A stretch of 64,000 nucleotides of DNA from Smithella sp. (GCA_007244375.1 SCVW01000004.1:1-64000), one strand, 5' to 3'; counted from the stretch's first letter, positions 30,301 to 38,355 are shown. Notes: generated by a model from the letters alone, not told the origin. Numbers and translations are program-made.

Positions 30301-30388
30301 TTTTGGATTCCCAGAAAAAAAGCCCTGCGACAATCAGCGCTACAATAAAAATGATTGGCCATTTGATTTGATGTTTGCGTAAAGGCAT
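27323..30388 (-). CDS. MMPL/RND-family exporter fused to a SAM methyltransferase
   Basis: A 1021-residue protein. Residues 1 to about 800 form an RND/MMPL transporter with two sets of transmembrane helices, each preceded by a periplasmic loop (for example FGGAIMAFTIDLGITYLL and IVIMGMGIDYSIYYV, the usual GxxxDY motifs). The last 190 residues form a class I methyltransferase with IIDIGCGFGVPANWLLE and YGLEPDEERV. MMPL exporters occur in aryl polyene clusters, where a separate methyltransferase is usual; here they are one chain. The methyltransferase would act on the cytoplasmic face. The coding frame is uninterrupted. Confidence 0.85.
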   Translation of the reverse strand: MPLRKHQIKWPIIFIVALIVAGLFFWESKNLKIETDILESMPHNDPILSDARHVIKHLPAQDKVFIDLEQDSSNRDTLVRAVVFISNKLSKSGLFTKVGIGNDAKNFPELVSHVNNNLPFLLNTSDLEQKIAPLLTQEKIREAMAQNRQILEQLEGIGRSEIIAKDPLGISGTVLERLSALVPSNKAQFYQGQLISADGRHALIIATIAGSGTDTTKAVKIQKLIEDCRNELAANTNFHDKYILTPVGAYRVALDNETIAKRDVRIAIILTTLGIALLLILIFPRPLIGLLALLPSTVGAIASLFVCSFIFKSMSLIAIGFGGAIMAFTIDLGITYLLFLDQPYVTYGKQTAKEVWSAELLAVLTTVGAFLLLLISDFRILAEIGLFSALGVTFVMLFVHFVFPIIFPAMPPAKHQSNRFLTSVIEKIAAPAKWKLIAAFVFCIIMLFFAKPVFNVDLNAMNSMSQDTINSDKKMQSIWGNLSGKCYVLLEAPDINRLRKKDEQLMKMFSADVRQGKLLPVFLPSALFPAAELAKNNFTAWRTFWNKEKVTTLKKNLDKAAIDYGFAPDAFVPFWKIINQETPVSFEIPEEYFEMLGIAKGTSGYTQLSLLAAGKNYNATDFFERISRSGMAKLFDADLFNKRLGDFLKNLFLEVALIISIGLALVIFLYFLDWQLSLATLAPIVFALFATLGTLKLIGHSLDIPGIMLWIVIMGMGIDYSIYYVCTYQRYPVKKSPAMKNIKLAVFLAAFTTLIGFGVLSFASHALLKSIGFVSMLGIFYSLIGAFFILPILMEKIFSPAQQSPGEFLIGSSEHIKRTVLRYRHLPAFPRVFARMKMVIDPMFKELDKYVTNPRRIIDIGCGFGVPANWLLEIYPEAKVYGLEPDEERVLIASRVIGNRGKVEIGRAPDLPDVEGKVDHVLMLDMLHLVNDNDVPIALQRIHEKLSDEGTLLIRATIPSNKPNPWKRWIEIIRLKMTKTPNRFRPEAEIVEFMKKANFVIQVFPSDLRGIEEQWFVGKKA

Positions 30389-30775
30389 ACAAACCTTATA
30401 CCATCCGTGCTTTCTTTAGCTAACTTTGTTGACTGCGTCGTCGGTTTCCTCAACGTATGTATAAATACGCCTCGTCGCCTCCTCCTTGCCGCCTCGTTAT
30501 CCTTTGAAAGCGGAATTGTATTATAGAGTTTCTTCGTTAGAATACTTTTTTTATAAAACATATTTCATGAACAGTGGCAAGACAAAAACCCTTCCGTTGT
30601 CATTACCCGGCTCGGAGACCGGCGTATGCCTGGGAGACCGGGTAATCCAGTTATTTTGTTTCCTGGATTCCTCCGTATCAAGTACGGGACAGGCTCTTCG
30701 TCTCGCGATTGCTCGCACGAGAATGACAATGTGTGTAACTAAAACATCGTTTACAATTTAGACCGGGTACATCGT
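30389..30775. other. Gene-free stretch upstream of the MMPL gene
   Basis: 387 bp between the glycosyltransferase stop and the MMPL start. The central part is the inverted-repeat element at 30597-30729. I see no coding frame with family similarity. Confidence 0.6.
30597..30729. repeat. MITE-like element with TTGTCATT/AATGACAA ends
   Basis: A 133-bp non-coding element with perfect 8-bp terminal inverted repeats, TTGTCATT (30597-30604) and AATGACAA (30722-30729). Inside are several GC-rich inverted motifs (TTACCCGG/CCGGGTAA, CTGGATT). It shares ends and style with the elements at 17107, 19644 and 31838, and so looks like a dispersed family. Confidence 0.6.
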
Positions 30776-31477
30776 TTATTTTAAAGAAAATATCCTTCTG
30801 AAAATCAGGCGGCTGAAGGTTGAAGAATTGCGGCAGAAATCCACAAACGGGCGAAAGTGAGAAATTCTTTCTCCATTAGGGTTGTAGTTTACACGTACCG
30901 GAGCTTCAATTACCGGAATGCCGTTTCTATGAGCCTGCACCAGAATTTCTACCTCAAACTGAAAACGCCGCGCCTTTGTTTTCAAATTTAGCGCTTCCGG
31001 TAGAGGATAAATGCGGAAACCGCTTTGCGAATCAAGAATTTTCGGGCCGCCTGAGGTCCGTACCCAGAAGTTGGAAAACTTCCTCCCGAAACTGCTTGTC
31101 CAGGGGACATCTTTACCTTCCATACCTGCTCTTGCGCCCACTACAATCGGCCGGGAATTTTTGGAAATGGCCTGAATTAGTTTTTTTGCGTCTTGCGGGT
31201 AATGTTGACCGTCGGCGTCGATGGTAATTGCCCAATCGGTCACGTTTGATGCTGCGTCAAAGCCGGTTAAAATTGCCGCGCCCTTTCCCTGATTCTCGGC
31301 ATGCCGCAGGATTTGAATACCTTTGATTTCTTTAATCCGGTCATAAGTATTATCGGTTGAACCGTCGTCAACAACAAAAACAGGAAAGCCCAAGGCCTGA
31401 GCGTCTTTGACTACCTGCACCAAAGTACCCGCATGATTGTAAACGGGAATAATGAAAGCAAAACGGTTTTTACTCAT
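30776..31477 (-). CDS. Family 2 glycosyltransferase
   Basis: A 233-residue GT2 (GT-A fold) enzyme. The nucleotide-sugar motifs are PVYNHAGTL, VVDDGSTDNT (about 36-44) and ITIDADGQHYP with the metal-binding DxD, plus DSQSGFRIYP, typical of dolichyl-phosphate-mannose-synthase-like enzymes. It is soluble, without C-terminal membrane helices. It is upstream of the MMPL gene in the same direction. In aryl polyene-like clusters a glycosyltransferase helps build the carrier headgroup; that role is inferred here. Confidence 0.87.
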   Translation of the reverse strand: MSKNRFAFIIPVYNHAGTLVQVVKDAQALGFPVFVVDDGSTDNTYDRIKEIKGIQILRHAENQGKGAAILTGFDAASNVTDWAITIDADGQHYPQDAKKLIQAISKNSRPIVVGARAGMEGKDVPWTSSFGRKFSNFWVRTSGGPKILDSQSGFRIYPLPEALNLKTKARRFQFEVEILVQAHRNGIPVIEAPVRVNYNPNGERISHFRPFVDFCRNSSTFSRLIFRRIFSLK

Positions 31478-31494
31478 ATAAATTTAATTTTAAA

Positions 31495-31727
31495 TTATTT
31501 CCAAAATAATTGAAAAATTAGAATACCAACATTCACAATAGCAATTAATACATTAGCTATCGCAATGTTGTTATTTCTTTTATTCACAGCTTGAATTTGC
31601 TTATGCATCAATAGTTGAATTTTTCTTTCATGTTCCGCCTTTGCGTCAGGATCACCAAAACCGCCACCATTTTTATAGATTGATACAAGATTCCCAAGTT
31701 CTTGTTCTATGCTTTTTTGTTTTTCAT
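31495..31727 (-). pseudogene. Small membrane protein gene needing a frameshift at an A6G run
   Basis: From the ATG at 31725-31727 (AAAAGGA site upstream) the frame stops after six codons. Shifting by -1 at the slippery C-AAA-AAA-G run (about 31709-31717) opens a 77-residue frame to the stop at 31495-31497. It would read SIEQELGNLVSIYKNGGG, then a charged linker (DPDAKAEHERKIQLLMHKQ), then a hydrophobic helix IAIANVLIAIVNVGILIFQL. The conserved look of the downstream frame argues for either programmed slippage or a recent one-base deletion. I do not recognise the family. Confidence 0.5.
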
Positions 31728-31837
31728 GGTGTATTTCCTTTTAAAAGTAACAATGGTTACGTTGTATATATTAAACGTTTCCGACTCTTTTAAACAATTT
31801 ACAAATAACACACAAAAGAAATTTTATAAACCTCTGT

Positions 31838-31998
31838 CATGCCGGACTCTTTGACGGACGAATGTCCGGTGATCAGGCATTTGCCGGTCTGCGAGCCGGG
31901 CAATGATGAACGTAATAAAGATTGCCACACCCCGATTGCCGGGCAGGCTGCTGGGGTTTCCTGTCCGGCTTTGAATCGGGATTCGCAATGATTTTTAT
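31838..31998. repeat. Palindromic intergenic repeat region
   Basis: A GC-rich non-coding stretch with nested inverted motifs (GCCGGACTC, GTCCGGTGATCAGGC, CAATCGGGGTG-like, CCTGTCCGGC). GTCATGCCGG near the left end and CGCAATGA near the right end recall the TGTCATT/AATGACA family at 19644 and 30597. Boundaries are approximate. Confidence 0.45.
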
Positions 31999-32044
31999 AT
32001 AAATTGTGAAGATGTATATTGACACCCAAAGGTGTTGATTCTAT

Positions 32045-32072
32045 TTGACAAAAGACCTTAAACAAATATAGA
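32045..32072 (+). promoter_or_regulatory. Sigma70-type promoter of the FkbM gene
   Basis: TTGACA (32045-32050) and TATAGA (32067-32072) are spaced by 16 bp, about 78 bp upstream of the FkbM ATG. Confidence 0.6.
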
Positions 32073-32149
32073 TTCACAAAAATTGGAGTAAAATTATTGT
32101 AAGAATGAATTACTTACCTGATTGTAATGTTTTTATTTAGAGGTTAGTA

Positions 32150-32869
32150 ATGAAATTAATCAAGTCCATTCCAGAGTTAATACGTTTAGCTATCAAATCT
32201 ATCCTCGAAAGAAAATCCTTCTATATGTCTCAGGCAGGGCAGGACTTCTGGGTGTGCGGGGAAGTCTTTAACGAAATGAAAAACGGATACTTCATCGATA
32301 TCGGCGCGCATGACGGAATCTATTTAAGCAATACGTATATATTGGAGTGCAAATATGATTGGAAAGGTATTTGTATTGAGGCAAATCCGTCTAGCTTCAA
32401 ACTTTTGAAAAAAAATAGACGAGCCATATGTGTCAATGCATGTCTTGATGGGACAGAACGTTTTGTTGATTTTGCCAAGTGGGGGGTGATAGGCAGCATA
32501 TTAGCGCCGGATAAGCCCGATAAAAACGGAGAATCATATAAAGTGGTAAGGGTAAAGACACAAACCTTAAATAACCTTTTTAAAGAAATGAACGTGCCTC
32601 ATGAGGTTGATTATCTATCCATTGATATAGAGGGCGCAGAAGAGAGTGTATTGAAGGAATTCAACTTCAAAGATTATTTGTTTAAATGCATAACGATAGA
32701 GCACCCCACGGATACGCTTAAGAAGATCTTTACCGAGCACGGATATATTCTCATCAAGGAGATTCCTTTTTTTGATTGCTTTTATGTTCATGAAAGCTTC
32801 TTCGGTCAATACTGTACCAATCTTTTTGATTTCTACGAAAAGAAATATCTGGCGATGCGCTGGAAGTAA
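32150..32869 (+). CDS. FkbM-family SAM methyltransferase
   Basis: A 239-residue methyltransferase of the FkbM type. The SAM site is GYFIDIGAHDGIYLSNTYI (about 46-64) with the acidic ICIEANPSSF at the end of strand 2, and LSIDIEGAEESVL marks the family's conserved acidic block. Such enzymes O-methylate sugars, polyketides or lipids. It reads opposite to the polyketide operons that flank it and has its own promoter, so a role in that pathway is uncertain. The AGAGGT sequence upstream is an acceptable ribosome site. Confidence 0.85.
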   Translation: MKLIKSIPELIRLAIKSILERKSFYMSQAGQDFWVCGEVFNEMKNGYFIDIGAHDGIYLSNTYILECKYDWKGICIEANPSSFKLLKKNRRAICVNACLDGTERFVDFAKWGVIGSILAPDKPDKNGESYKVVRVKTQTLNNLFKEMNVPHEVDYLSIDIEGAEESVLKEFNFKDYLFKCITIEHPTDTLKKIFTEHGYILIKEIPFFDCFYVHESFFGQYCTNLFDFYEKKYLAMRWK

Positions 32870-32894
32870 ATTTTGAACAGCTTTGGAAAAAGTC

Positions 32895-32947
32895 CCCGGC
32901 ATTTGCCGGGCTATGCACCTGCGGAGTTTATCCGGCGCATGCCGGAT
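32895..32947. terminator. Two hairpins between convergent genes
   Basis: CCCGGC-ATTT-GCCGGG (32895-32910) and ATCCGGC-GCAT-GCCGGAT (32930-32947) are perfect short hairpins between the convergent FkbM and DAK2-DegV genes. They have no T-run, so they may be REP-like structures that end or stabilise both transcripts. Confidence 0.5.
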
Positions 32948-33040
32948 GCGCTTCATCCTTCATCATTGCAACGTATGCAAAAAATACGTCTCATTCCTCA
33001 GGACTTGCGTGCCTTGCATATGGAGCTTTTTGCGAAGCCG

Positions 33041-34765
33041 TTACTCGGGGAGGAAAGCTATTCCCCACGTCCCCGGTCCCATGTGCGCACCGGCAGTCAG
33101 CGAAAGTGGTTGCACAATAATTTCCGCCCGTTTGTATAGCTTAGCCACCAGTTTTCTAAAGGTGCCGTTTACCCAGTTTTTGTTGTCTGAATATTCCAGC
33201 ATGATAAGTGCCTTTGAATCATTATTGAGTGAAACGGAAAGTTTTGCCATGGCGAACTTTACCTGATCTTCCTGATTTCTGACCATGCCGACTTTTTTGG
33301 CTCCTTCCGGCTGAGGAGATATTACCGGTTTCATATTCAGCTTATCGCCCAAAAAGGCGCTGGTCTTGGAAAGACGGCCACCTGCAGCAAGGTATTGCAG
33401 CTTATCGAGAAACACGTATTCCTCACATTTCTCCGCTGCTTTCCTGGCGAACAAGGAGGTTTTTTTTATGTCGTTTGTCCGGACAAGATATCGGGCAGTT
33501 GCCAGCGCGATTGTCCCCAGTCTGCCCGAGGCTGCGCCGGTGTCCATTATTAAAAACCTGTCGTCTTTATCATGTTCTTTTTTCCAGGTAAGCGCTTCCT
33601 GGTAATTACCAGTAAATACAGAGCCAACGCACAGATACAACACTTTTTCAAATCGCTCCAGTACGCTTTCATAAAACTGATGCCGTTCATAAACAGAAGC
33701 CTGTGAAGTGGTTACTTTTATTCCTTTGTTCATCGCATTATAGAGCTCTTCCGAATGAAAGTAAGTTTCCGGCAAACATTTTTCACCAATAGTCAGATAG
33801 CTATTCAGAAGAGTAAAGCCATATTGCTTTGCATCCTGATTGGTCAAAGAGCCGGCGGCATCGGTCATAATATGCAATGGTCCGGTATGAAAATGTTTGA
33901 ATTCTTCAACTTGATAAGCCAAATTATCATCTTCCCAGTTTATCACACTGCCCAATCCGGTAATTTGAGACCGTACTTTTTCCTTGTCTTGGGTATGCAG
34001 ATGTATTTTATAAAAATCGCCTTCGGGAATAATAATAACTTCTTCCTGCGTACTGGTGATTATTTTTAATTCATCGGGAGAATAATTAGGAGCTTTAACT
34101 ACAAAATCAACGCAGTAACCCGATTCTGTCTTTTCCTGAAATGAAGGCGATATTTGTAAGCGGGTCTTAAATGTTTCCGTGACCGGGCGGCAATTATCCG
34201 GAATACCGGCCAAAGTGTAAAAAAATCCTTCAAAAAAAATATACATGCCCAGAGCTCCCGCATCTACTACTTGCGCATCTTTCAACCTTGGCAGTTGCTC
34301 ATTGGTTGCATGAACGGCTTTTTCCAAATCGCCAATTATTTTATCGGCATTTTCTTTATTGATATTTATTTTTTCGGGTAGAGCATTCGAAAGCGCGTCA
34401 AAAACACTGAGTATTGTACCTGTCCGTGGATTGCTTATAGCCCGCCAGGCTTTGATGGTTCCTTCTCTGGTACGATCCGTAAGTTCAGAGATATTCTCAA
34501 TTGTGTAGAAGGCGGAAAAAAACTGAGAAGCGATATTGCCGGAATTACCGCGTGCCGACAAAAGTAGCTGATGAATCATTTTTTCTTTTGATTGGCCGGC
34601 GTTGCGTAGAGGAAAAAGACTTACGGATAGATTTCTCCCTGTATCACCATCGGCAATCGGGAATACGTTGATGGAATCAAGCAGGTCTGCCCAAGCAATC
34701 AGACGTTCCAGTCCGGTGATGAAAGATTTTTGTAAAATTTCATCCATTTCAGAAACCGAAAGCAC
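33041..34765 (-). CDS. DAK2-DegV fusion protein (fatty acid kinase-like)
   Basis: A 574-residue fusion. The N-terminal part (about 1-200) is a DAK2-type kinase domain with INVFPIADGDTG (32-43, Mg-ATP-binding Asp39 and Asp41) and RGNSGNIASQF. The C-terminal part (from about 290) is a DegV lipid-binding domain, HIMTDAAGSLT onward. In Firmicutes FakA (kinase) and FakB (DegV) together phosphorylate free fatty acids; here both are in one chain. The start is GTG at 34763-34765 with a GGAAG site, overlapping the thioesterase gene by 17 bp; an ATG at 34745-34747 is the alternative. Linked to a lyase and thioesterase, it could recycle or activate acyl chains released in the pathway. Confidence 0.8.
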   Translation of the reverse strand: MLSVSEMDEILQKSFITGLERLIAWADLLDSINVFPIADGDTGRNLSVSLFPLRNAGQSKEKMIHQLLLSARGNSGNIASQFFSAFYTIENISELTDRTREGTIKAWRAISNPRTGTILSVFDALSNALPEKININKENADKIIGDLEKAVHATNEQLPRLKDAQVVDAGALGMYIFFEGFFYTLAGIPDNCRPVTETFKTRLQISPSFQEKTESGYCVDFVVKAPNYSPDELKIITSTQEEVIIIPEGDFYKIHLHTQDKEKVRSQITGLGSVINWEDDNLAYQVEEFKHFHTGPLHIMTDAAGSLTNQDAKQYGFTLLNSYLTIGEKCLPETYFHSEELYNAMNKGIKVTTSQASVYERHQFYESVLERFEKVLYLCVGSVFTGNYQEALTWKKEHDKDDRFLIMDTGAASGRLGTIALATARYLVRTNDIKKTSLFARKAAEKCEEYVFLDKLQYLAAGGRLSKTSAFLGDKLNMKPVISPQPEGAKKVGMVRNQEDQVKFAMAKLSVSLNNDSKALIMLEYSDNKNWVNGTFRKLVAKLYKRAEIIVQPLSLTAGAHMGPGTWGIAFLPE

Positions 34766-35165
34766 GGCGAATTTCTTCCGGCATGCTGAATAACATTTCC
34801 ATTTCAGGAATTTTTACCGCCACCTGTTCCGTGCGGCCGCGCGTGCATATTTTTCCATCTGCCGATTTGCGGATTTCAAAATCAACAATCAATTTTACAT
34901 AGGCGTCAACAAGCGTTGCCTTGCAGATGATTTCGTCGTTGTGACGCAGAGGAAGAACATGCTTGGTCGAAGTTTTGATAATAGGAAAAATCAGCTGATA
35001 CTTTTCAAAAAAAGAATATAAATCAATGCCGTTATTTTCGAAAAGCGCGGCACGTGCAATTTCAAAGTAGTTCAAATAGTTGGCATGCCAGACTATTTGC
35101 ATCGGGTCGAGATCGTAAAAAGGGACTTTTATTTTTACTTCGAAACTTTTCTGCTTTTCTTTCAT
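34749..35165 (-). CDS. Hot-dog-fold acyl-thioesterase (4HBT)
   Basis: A 138-residue thioesterase of the 4-hydroxybenzoyl-CoA thioesterase type. The signature YDLDPMQIVWHANYLNYFE has the catalytic Asp20 and the WHANY helix start. It hydrolyses acyl-CoA or acyl-ACP thioesters, and homologues are standard parts of aryl polyene loci. Its ATG overlaps the ammonia-lyase stop (ATGA at 35162-35165) and its end overlaps the DAK2-DegV gene, so the three proteins are translationally coupled. Confidence 0.88.
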   Translation of the reverse strand: MKEKQKSFEVKIKVPFYDLDPMQIVWHANYLNYFEIARAALFENNGIDLYSFFEKYQLIFPIIKTSTKHVLPLRHNDEIICKATLVDAYVKLIVDFEIRKSADGKICTRGRTEQVAVKIPEMEMLFSMPEEIRRAFGF

Positions 35166-36715
35166 GATTTTATCTTAAAAAAGTCGGAATATTTAATCAC
35201 TTCGCAGATATTTTTTATATCTTTATCCATTTCTCTGTCTTCCAAAATGGGTGCGCTGACCGACCGGATTTTTTCCATGATGTCTGACAGAAGCGGCCTG
35301 GCCTCGATATTGTTTCTGATATCACAGGCCTGTGCCGCTGCCAGAAGATGAATGGCTACAACGCGTTCCGTCAAAGTACATATTCTTTCGGCGTCGCGTG
35401 CTGAGATTGTTCCCATGCTGACCTTGTCCTGGTTATGCGATTCCGTCGAGCGGGAAAAAGAAGCAGCCGGCATGGTTAATTTCAGAGCTTCCGCAGTCAG
35501 CGCGGATGCTGAAATTGACATGGCCTTAAAGCCATGCCGCAGTCCTTTTTCGTGTTGGGGCTTTCTTACCAGATCACCGGGAAGTCCTCTGTTTAAACTC
35601 GGACTAACCAGAAGCATTACCTGACGGTCACACATATCGGCGAGCGATGCCAGAGCGGATTTTAGCCCATCCATGGCAAAAGCAATATGTCCGCCGTAAA
35701 AATTGCCGCCCATCAGAACATCACCTGTTGCGGGGTCGAAAATTGGATTATCATTGGAACTGTTGGCTTCTATCTCCACCCATTTCTTTATCCAGTCGAG
35801 ACTGTCATATAAAACTCCGGCCACCTGCGGAGAACAACGCAGAGAATAAGGATCCTGCAGCGTTTCCAATGAATCGTCCTCCAAGTGTCGTGCCGATATT
35901 TTTGTTTTTAAGAGACGTTTAATCTGGGCGGCTACAAAAGTCTGACCGGGAAAAGGTTTCGCTTCCGAAATTACCGGGTGATAATGTTCGGCATTTCCCT
36001 TGAGTGCGTGAATGGAGAGTGCGGTGGCATAAATTGCGGCTGATAGAATTCGAGAGGCTCTCTCGATGGCTAAAACCGCTATTCCGGTCATAGTAGTCGT
36101 TCCGTTGACTATGGCCAGAGGTTCTTTAGGAAGATAACGATAAGGTTTTATTCCTGCCTTTTTTAAGGCTTTGGTTGCAGGCATTACTTTACCCTGAAAA
36201 ATAACCTCGCGTTCACCGGCAAGGCATGCCCCGATATAAGACATCGGTGTCAAATCACCGGATGCGCCAACCGAACCTTCACAAGGAACAACAGGTGTTA
36301 TGCCGCAATTCAGAAAATCGGCGAGATGCTGGAGAAGTGCGATGGATACGCCGGAATAACCTTTTGCCAGACAAATAATGCGGCACAGCATTGCCGCCCT
36401 TGTTTCTTCGATGCCTATGGGATCTCCCGTGCCGCATCCATGAAAAGTAAAAATATTGACGCCGTTTTTCATGGCAACATCCGGAGGCATACGCTTGCCA
36501 CAGGATTTACCGTAACCGGTTGTCACGCCATAAACAGGTATTCCCTTGCGCATAGCTTCCATGAGTATTTTTCGGGTTTCCCCCATCTTTTTTACAAATT
36601 TACTGTCTTTGCTAATCTGTACGGGCACTCCGTATCTCGCTACGGCAATAATATCCTCAAATCTGACATTGCTGCCGTCTATAATTACGGCGGCCTTGTT
36701 CACATTTTTTTTCAT
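35162..36715 (-). CDS. Aromatic amino acid ammonia-lyase (HAL/PAL/TAL family)
   Basis: A 517-residue lyase with an MIO prosthetic group formed from Ala151-Ser152-Gly153 (GSVGASGDLTP). The catalytic Tyr62 is in VYGVTTGYG and the C-terminal half carries the usual SSNDNPIF and QDKVSMGT motifs. The selectivity loop reads NIFTFHGCGTG, with Phe-His at the position that separates Tyr, Phe and His lyases; this form is seen in flexirubin/aryl polyene-type lyases, so tyrosine to 4-coumarate is the best guess. It would supply the aryl starter for the ketosynthases. The upstream radical SAM gene ends 3 bp before it. Confidence 0.88.
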   Translation of the reverse strand: MKKNVNKAAVIIDGSNVRFEDIIAVARYGVPVQISKDSKFVKKMGETRKILMEAMRKGIPVYGVTTGYGKSCGKRMPPDVAMKNGVNIFTFHGCGTGDPIGIEETRAAMLCRIICLAKGYSGVSIALLQHLADFLNCGITPVVPCEGSVGASGDLTPMSYIGACLAGEREVIFQGKVMPATKALKKAGIKPYRYLPKEPLAIVNGTTTMTGIAVLAIERASRILSAAIYATALSIHALKGNAEHYHPVISEAKPFPGQTFVAAQIKRLLKTKISARHLEDDSLETLQDPYSLRCSPQVAGVLYDSLDWIKKWVEIEANSSNDNPIFDPATGDVLMGGNFYGGHIAFAMDGLKSALASLADMCDRQVMLLVSPSLNRGLPGDLVRKPQHEKGLRHGFKAMSISASALTAEALKLTMPAASFSRSTESHNQDKVSMGTISARDAERICTLTERVVAIHLLAAAQACDIRNNIEARPLLSDIMEKIRSVSAPILEDREMDKDIKNICEVIKYSDFFKIKS

Positions 36716-36718
36716 CGG

Positions 36719-37972
36719 TTAAAATTTCCTTTCCTGTGTTACCGGTTGACGTACACGCGGCTTGTACGTACCATCCGCTTTTTCTTTATCCATAACCTTT
36801 CTAAGCAACTTGTACATTTTGTAATTTGCTGGTTCTTCTTCGTAGAATTTATCCCAGCAATAATAATAAAGCTCTTGAAGTTGTTCCGGTGCTAACATCT
36901 TGGGCTGAAAAACAACTTTTCCGCAAGTATATTCATTCCAATCGTAGGAGAAAATTCTTCTCTCGTTATGCAAATCATCAAAAGTGCGCGTGTGCGGAAA
37001 AGGAGTAAGCACGGTGAATTCCGCCATGTCCAGATCAATTTCCAGAAGAAAATCAACCAACTTTTTTATATAATCTTCAGTATGGTAATCCAGACCTAAC
37101 AGAATACTTCCTTCCACGCCAATCCCGAAATCGTGATAGCGCTTAATGCGATCGCGGATAAAATCGGAGGTATCGAAAATAGTCTGATAAACAAACCAGG
37201 CTCCGGCCTGAGCGGCCAGATCCAGAACCTCGTCGTCCTTTTCAATGGGATGACAGCAAAACTTTTTTTTCAAGGGAATCATTTCCCTGAACAAATCAAT
37301 TTCCCATTTTTTGTCCTGCGCCAGCGAGTTATCGACGACAAAAAGCCTGTTATTGTTGATACTGGTCATTTCTTCGACGACTTTGTCAAAAGGACGGGGA
37401 CGGAAATTACGACCGCCCAGGAAATTAACGCAGCATGGATAGCAGTTAAACCGGCAGCCACGGGAGGCATGAACCAGATCAACCATCTGAATGCCCCGGT
37501 AATTATAAACCTCACGGTCTAAAATGCTGCGCCGTGCGGTACCGATAGTTTCAATGGCTGGAAAATTCTGCATGTAGTTGTAAACCTTTTGCAGTTTACC
37601 GTTTTGGAAATCGGAAAACACCTGTTCCATCCGGCCTTCGGCTTCGCCCAGAAAAACACAATCAGCGTGTTGTTGCGTTTCTTCCGCGTGCAACATCGTC
37701 GCAATACCTCCGAAAATTACTTTGATTCCTTTTTCGCGGAATTTATCGGCGATTTCCCACGCGCGTTTTATCTGTGCGGTCAACATTACAGAAATACCGA
37801 CAAAATCAGCCGTTTGGTCAAAATCGATTTCTTTTATGTTTTCGTCGGTAAAATCCACTTCTACGTAATCAGGCAGAGCGGCGGCGAAGACAACAGGTCC
37901 GTGCGGTGGCAGAATAAACCTTGTTTGACGATCCAGCTTTTCCCATTTCGGATAAATTAATTTGAATTTCAT
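36719..37972 (-). CDS. B12-binding-type radical SAM protein
   Basis: A 417-residue protein with a short cobalamin-type N-terminal domain (VGISVMLTAQIKRAWEIA, VIFGGIATMLH) and a radical SAM core with CRFNCYPCC: Cys173, Cys177 and Cys180 bind the [4Fe-4S] cluster. An unusual extra cysteine, Cys181, follows directly. It is the first gene of the lyase-thioesterase-kinase operon and starts close to an AT-rich promoter region. It is a distant relative of the radical SAM gene at 17147-18598. The reaction is unknown; a tailoring step is inferred. Confidence 0.85.
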   Translation of the reverse strand: MKFKLIYPKWEKLDRQTRFILPPHGPVVFAAALPDYVEVDFTDENIKEIDFDQTADFVGISVMLTAQIKRAWEIADKFREKGIKVIFGGIATMLHAEETQQHADCVFLGEAEGRMEQVFSDFQNGKLQKVYNYMQNFPAIETIGTARRSILDREVYNYRGIQMVDLVHASRGCRFNCYPCCVNFLGGRNFRPRPFDKVVEEMTSINNNRLFVVDNSLAQDKKWEIDLFREMIPLKKKFCCHPIEKDDEVLDLAAQAGAWFVYQTIFDTSDFIRDRIKRYHDFGIGVEGSILLGLDYHTEDYIKKLVDFLLEIDLDMAEFTVLTPFPHTRTFDDLHNERRIFSYDWNEYTCGKVVFQPKMLAPEQLQELYYYCWDKFYEEEPANYKMYKLLRKVMDKEKADGTYKPRVRQPVTQERKF

Positions 37973-38355
37973 GTTGTTTCTTTCTATAAAAGAATAAGAG
38001 AAATTTAATAATTGTTATATTAATAACGTTGAAAAACAAAAATTACAAGATGTCGTTTACAATATTTTAAGATTTCCGCCAATAAAAAATTATAATAAAC
38101 ATTATTATTTGTTTAAAATCATCTATTAGAATACATAGTAAAGATACCACTTCATTTTTCTATTTTACGATTTTGTGCTAGATTACAATTTATAATCTTC
38201 AGTTTTTATGAATGGCTTTAGGGAATTCGGTACACAACAATTAGGTAAATTTTTTCCGTAGAAGGGAGTTACATATAAGAGAAAGCGTGTGATTATTTGA
38301 ATGACCGCTGTCTTATTAGGCGGGTATAATACTTTGAAATCGAGGAGGAACACAG
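37973..38355. other. AT-rich divergent promoter region
   Basis: 383 bp between the divergent radical SAM and sirtuin genes, with no coding frame. It contains the inverted repeat GTTAT-ATTA-ATAAC (38014-38027), likely near the minus-strand promoter, and a TATAAT at 38325-38330 close to the sirtuin start. The AGGAGG-type site at 38342-38347 serves the sirtuin. Confidence 0.55.

Larger units (their letters stand above)
31478..32149. other. Gap between the glycosyltransferase and FkbM genes
   Basis: This 672-bp stretch contains a small frame-interrupted membrane-protein gene (31495-31727), a palindromic repeat element (about 31838-31998) and the promoter of the FkbM gene (32045-32072). The remainder is AT-rich and shows no gene. 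Confidence 0.6.
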
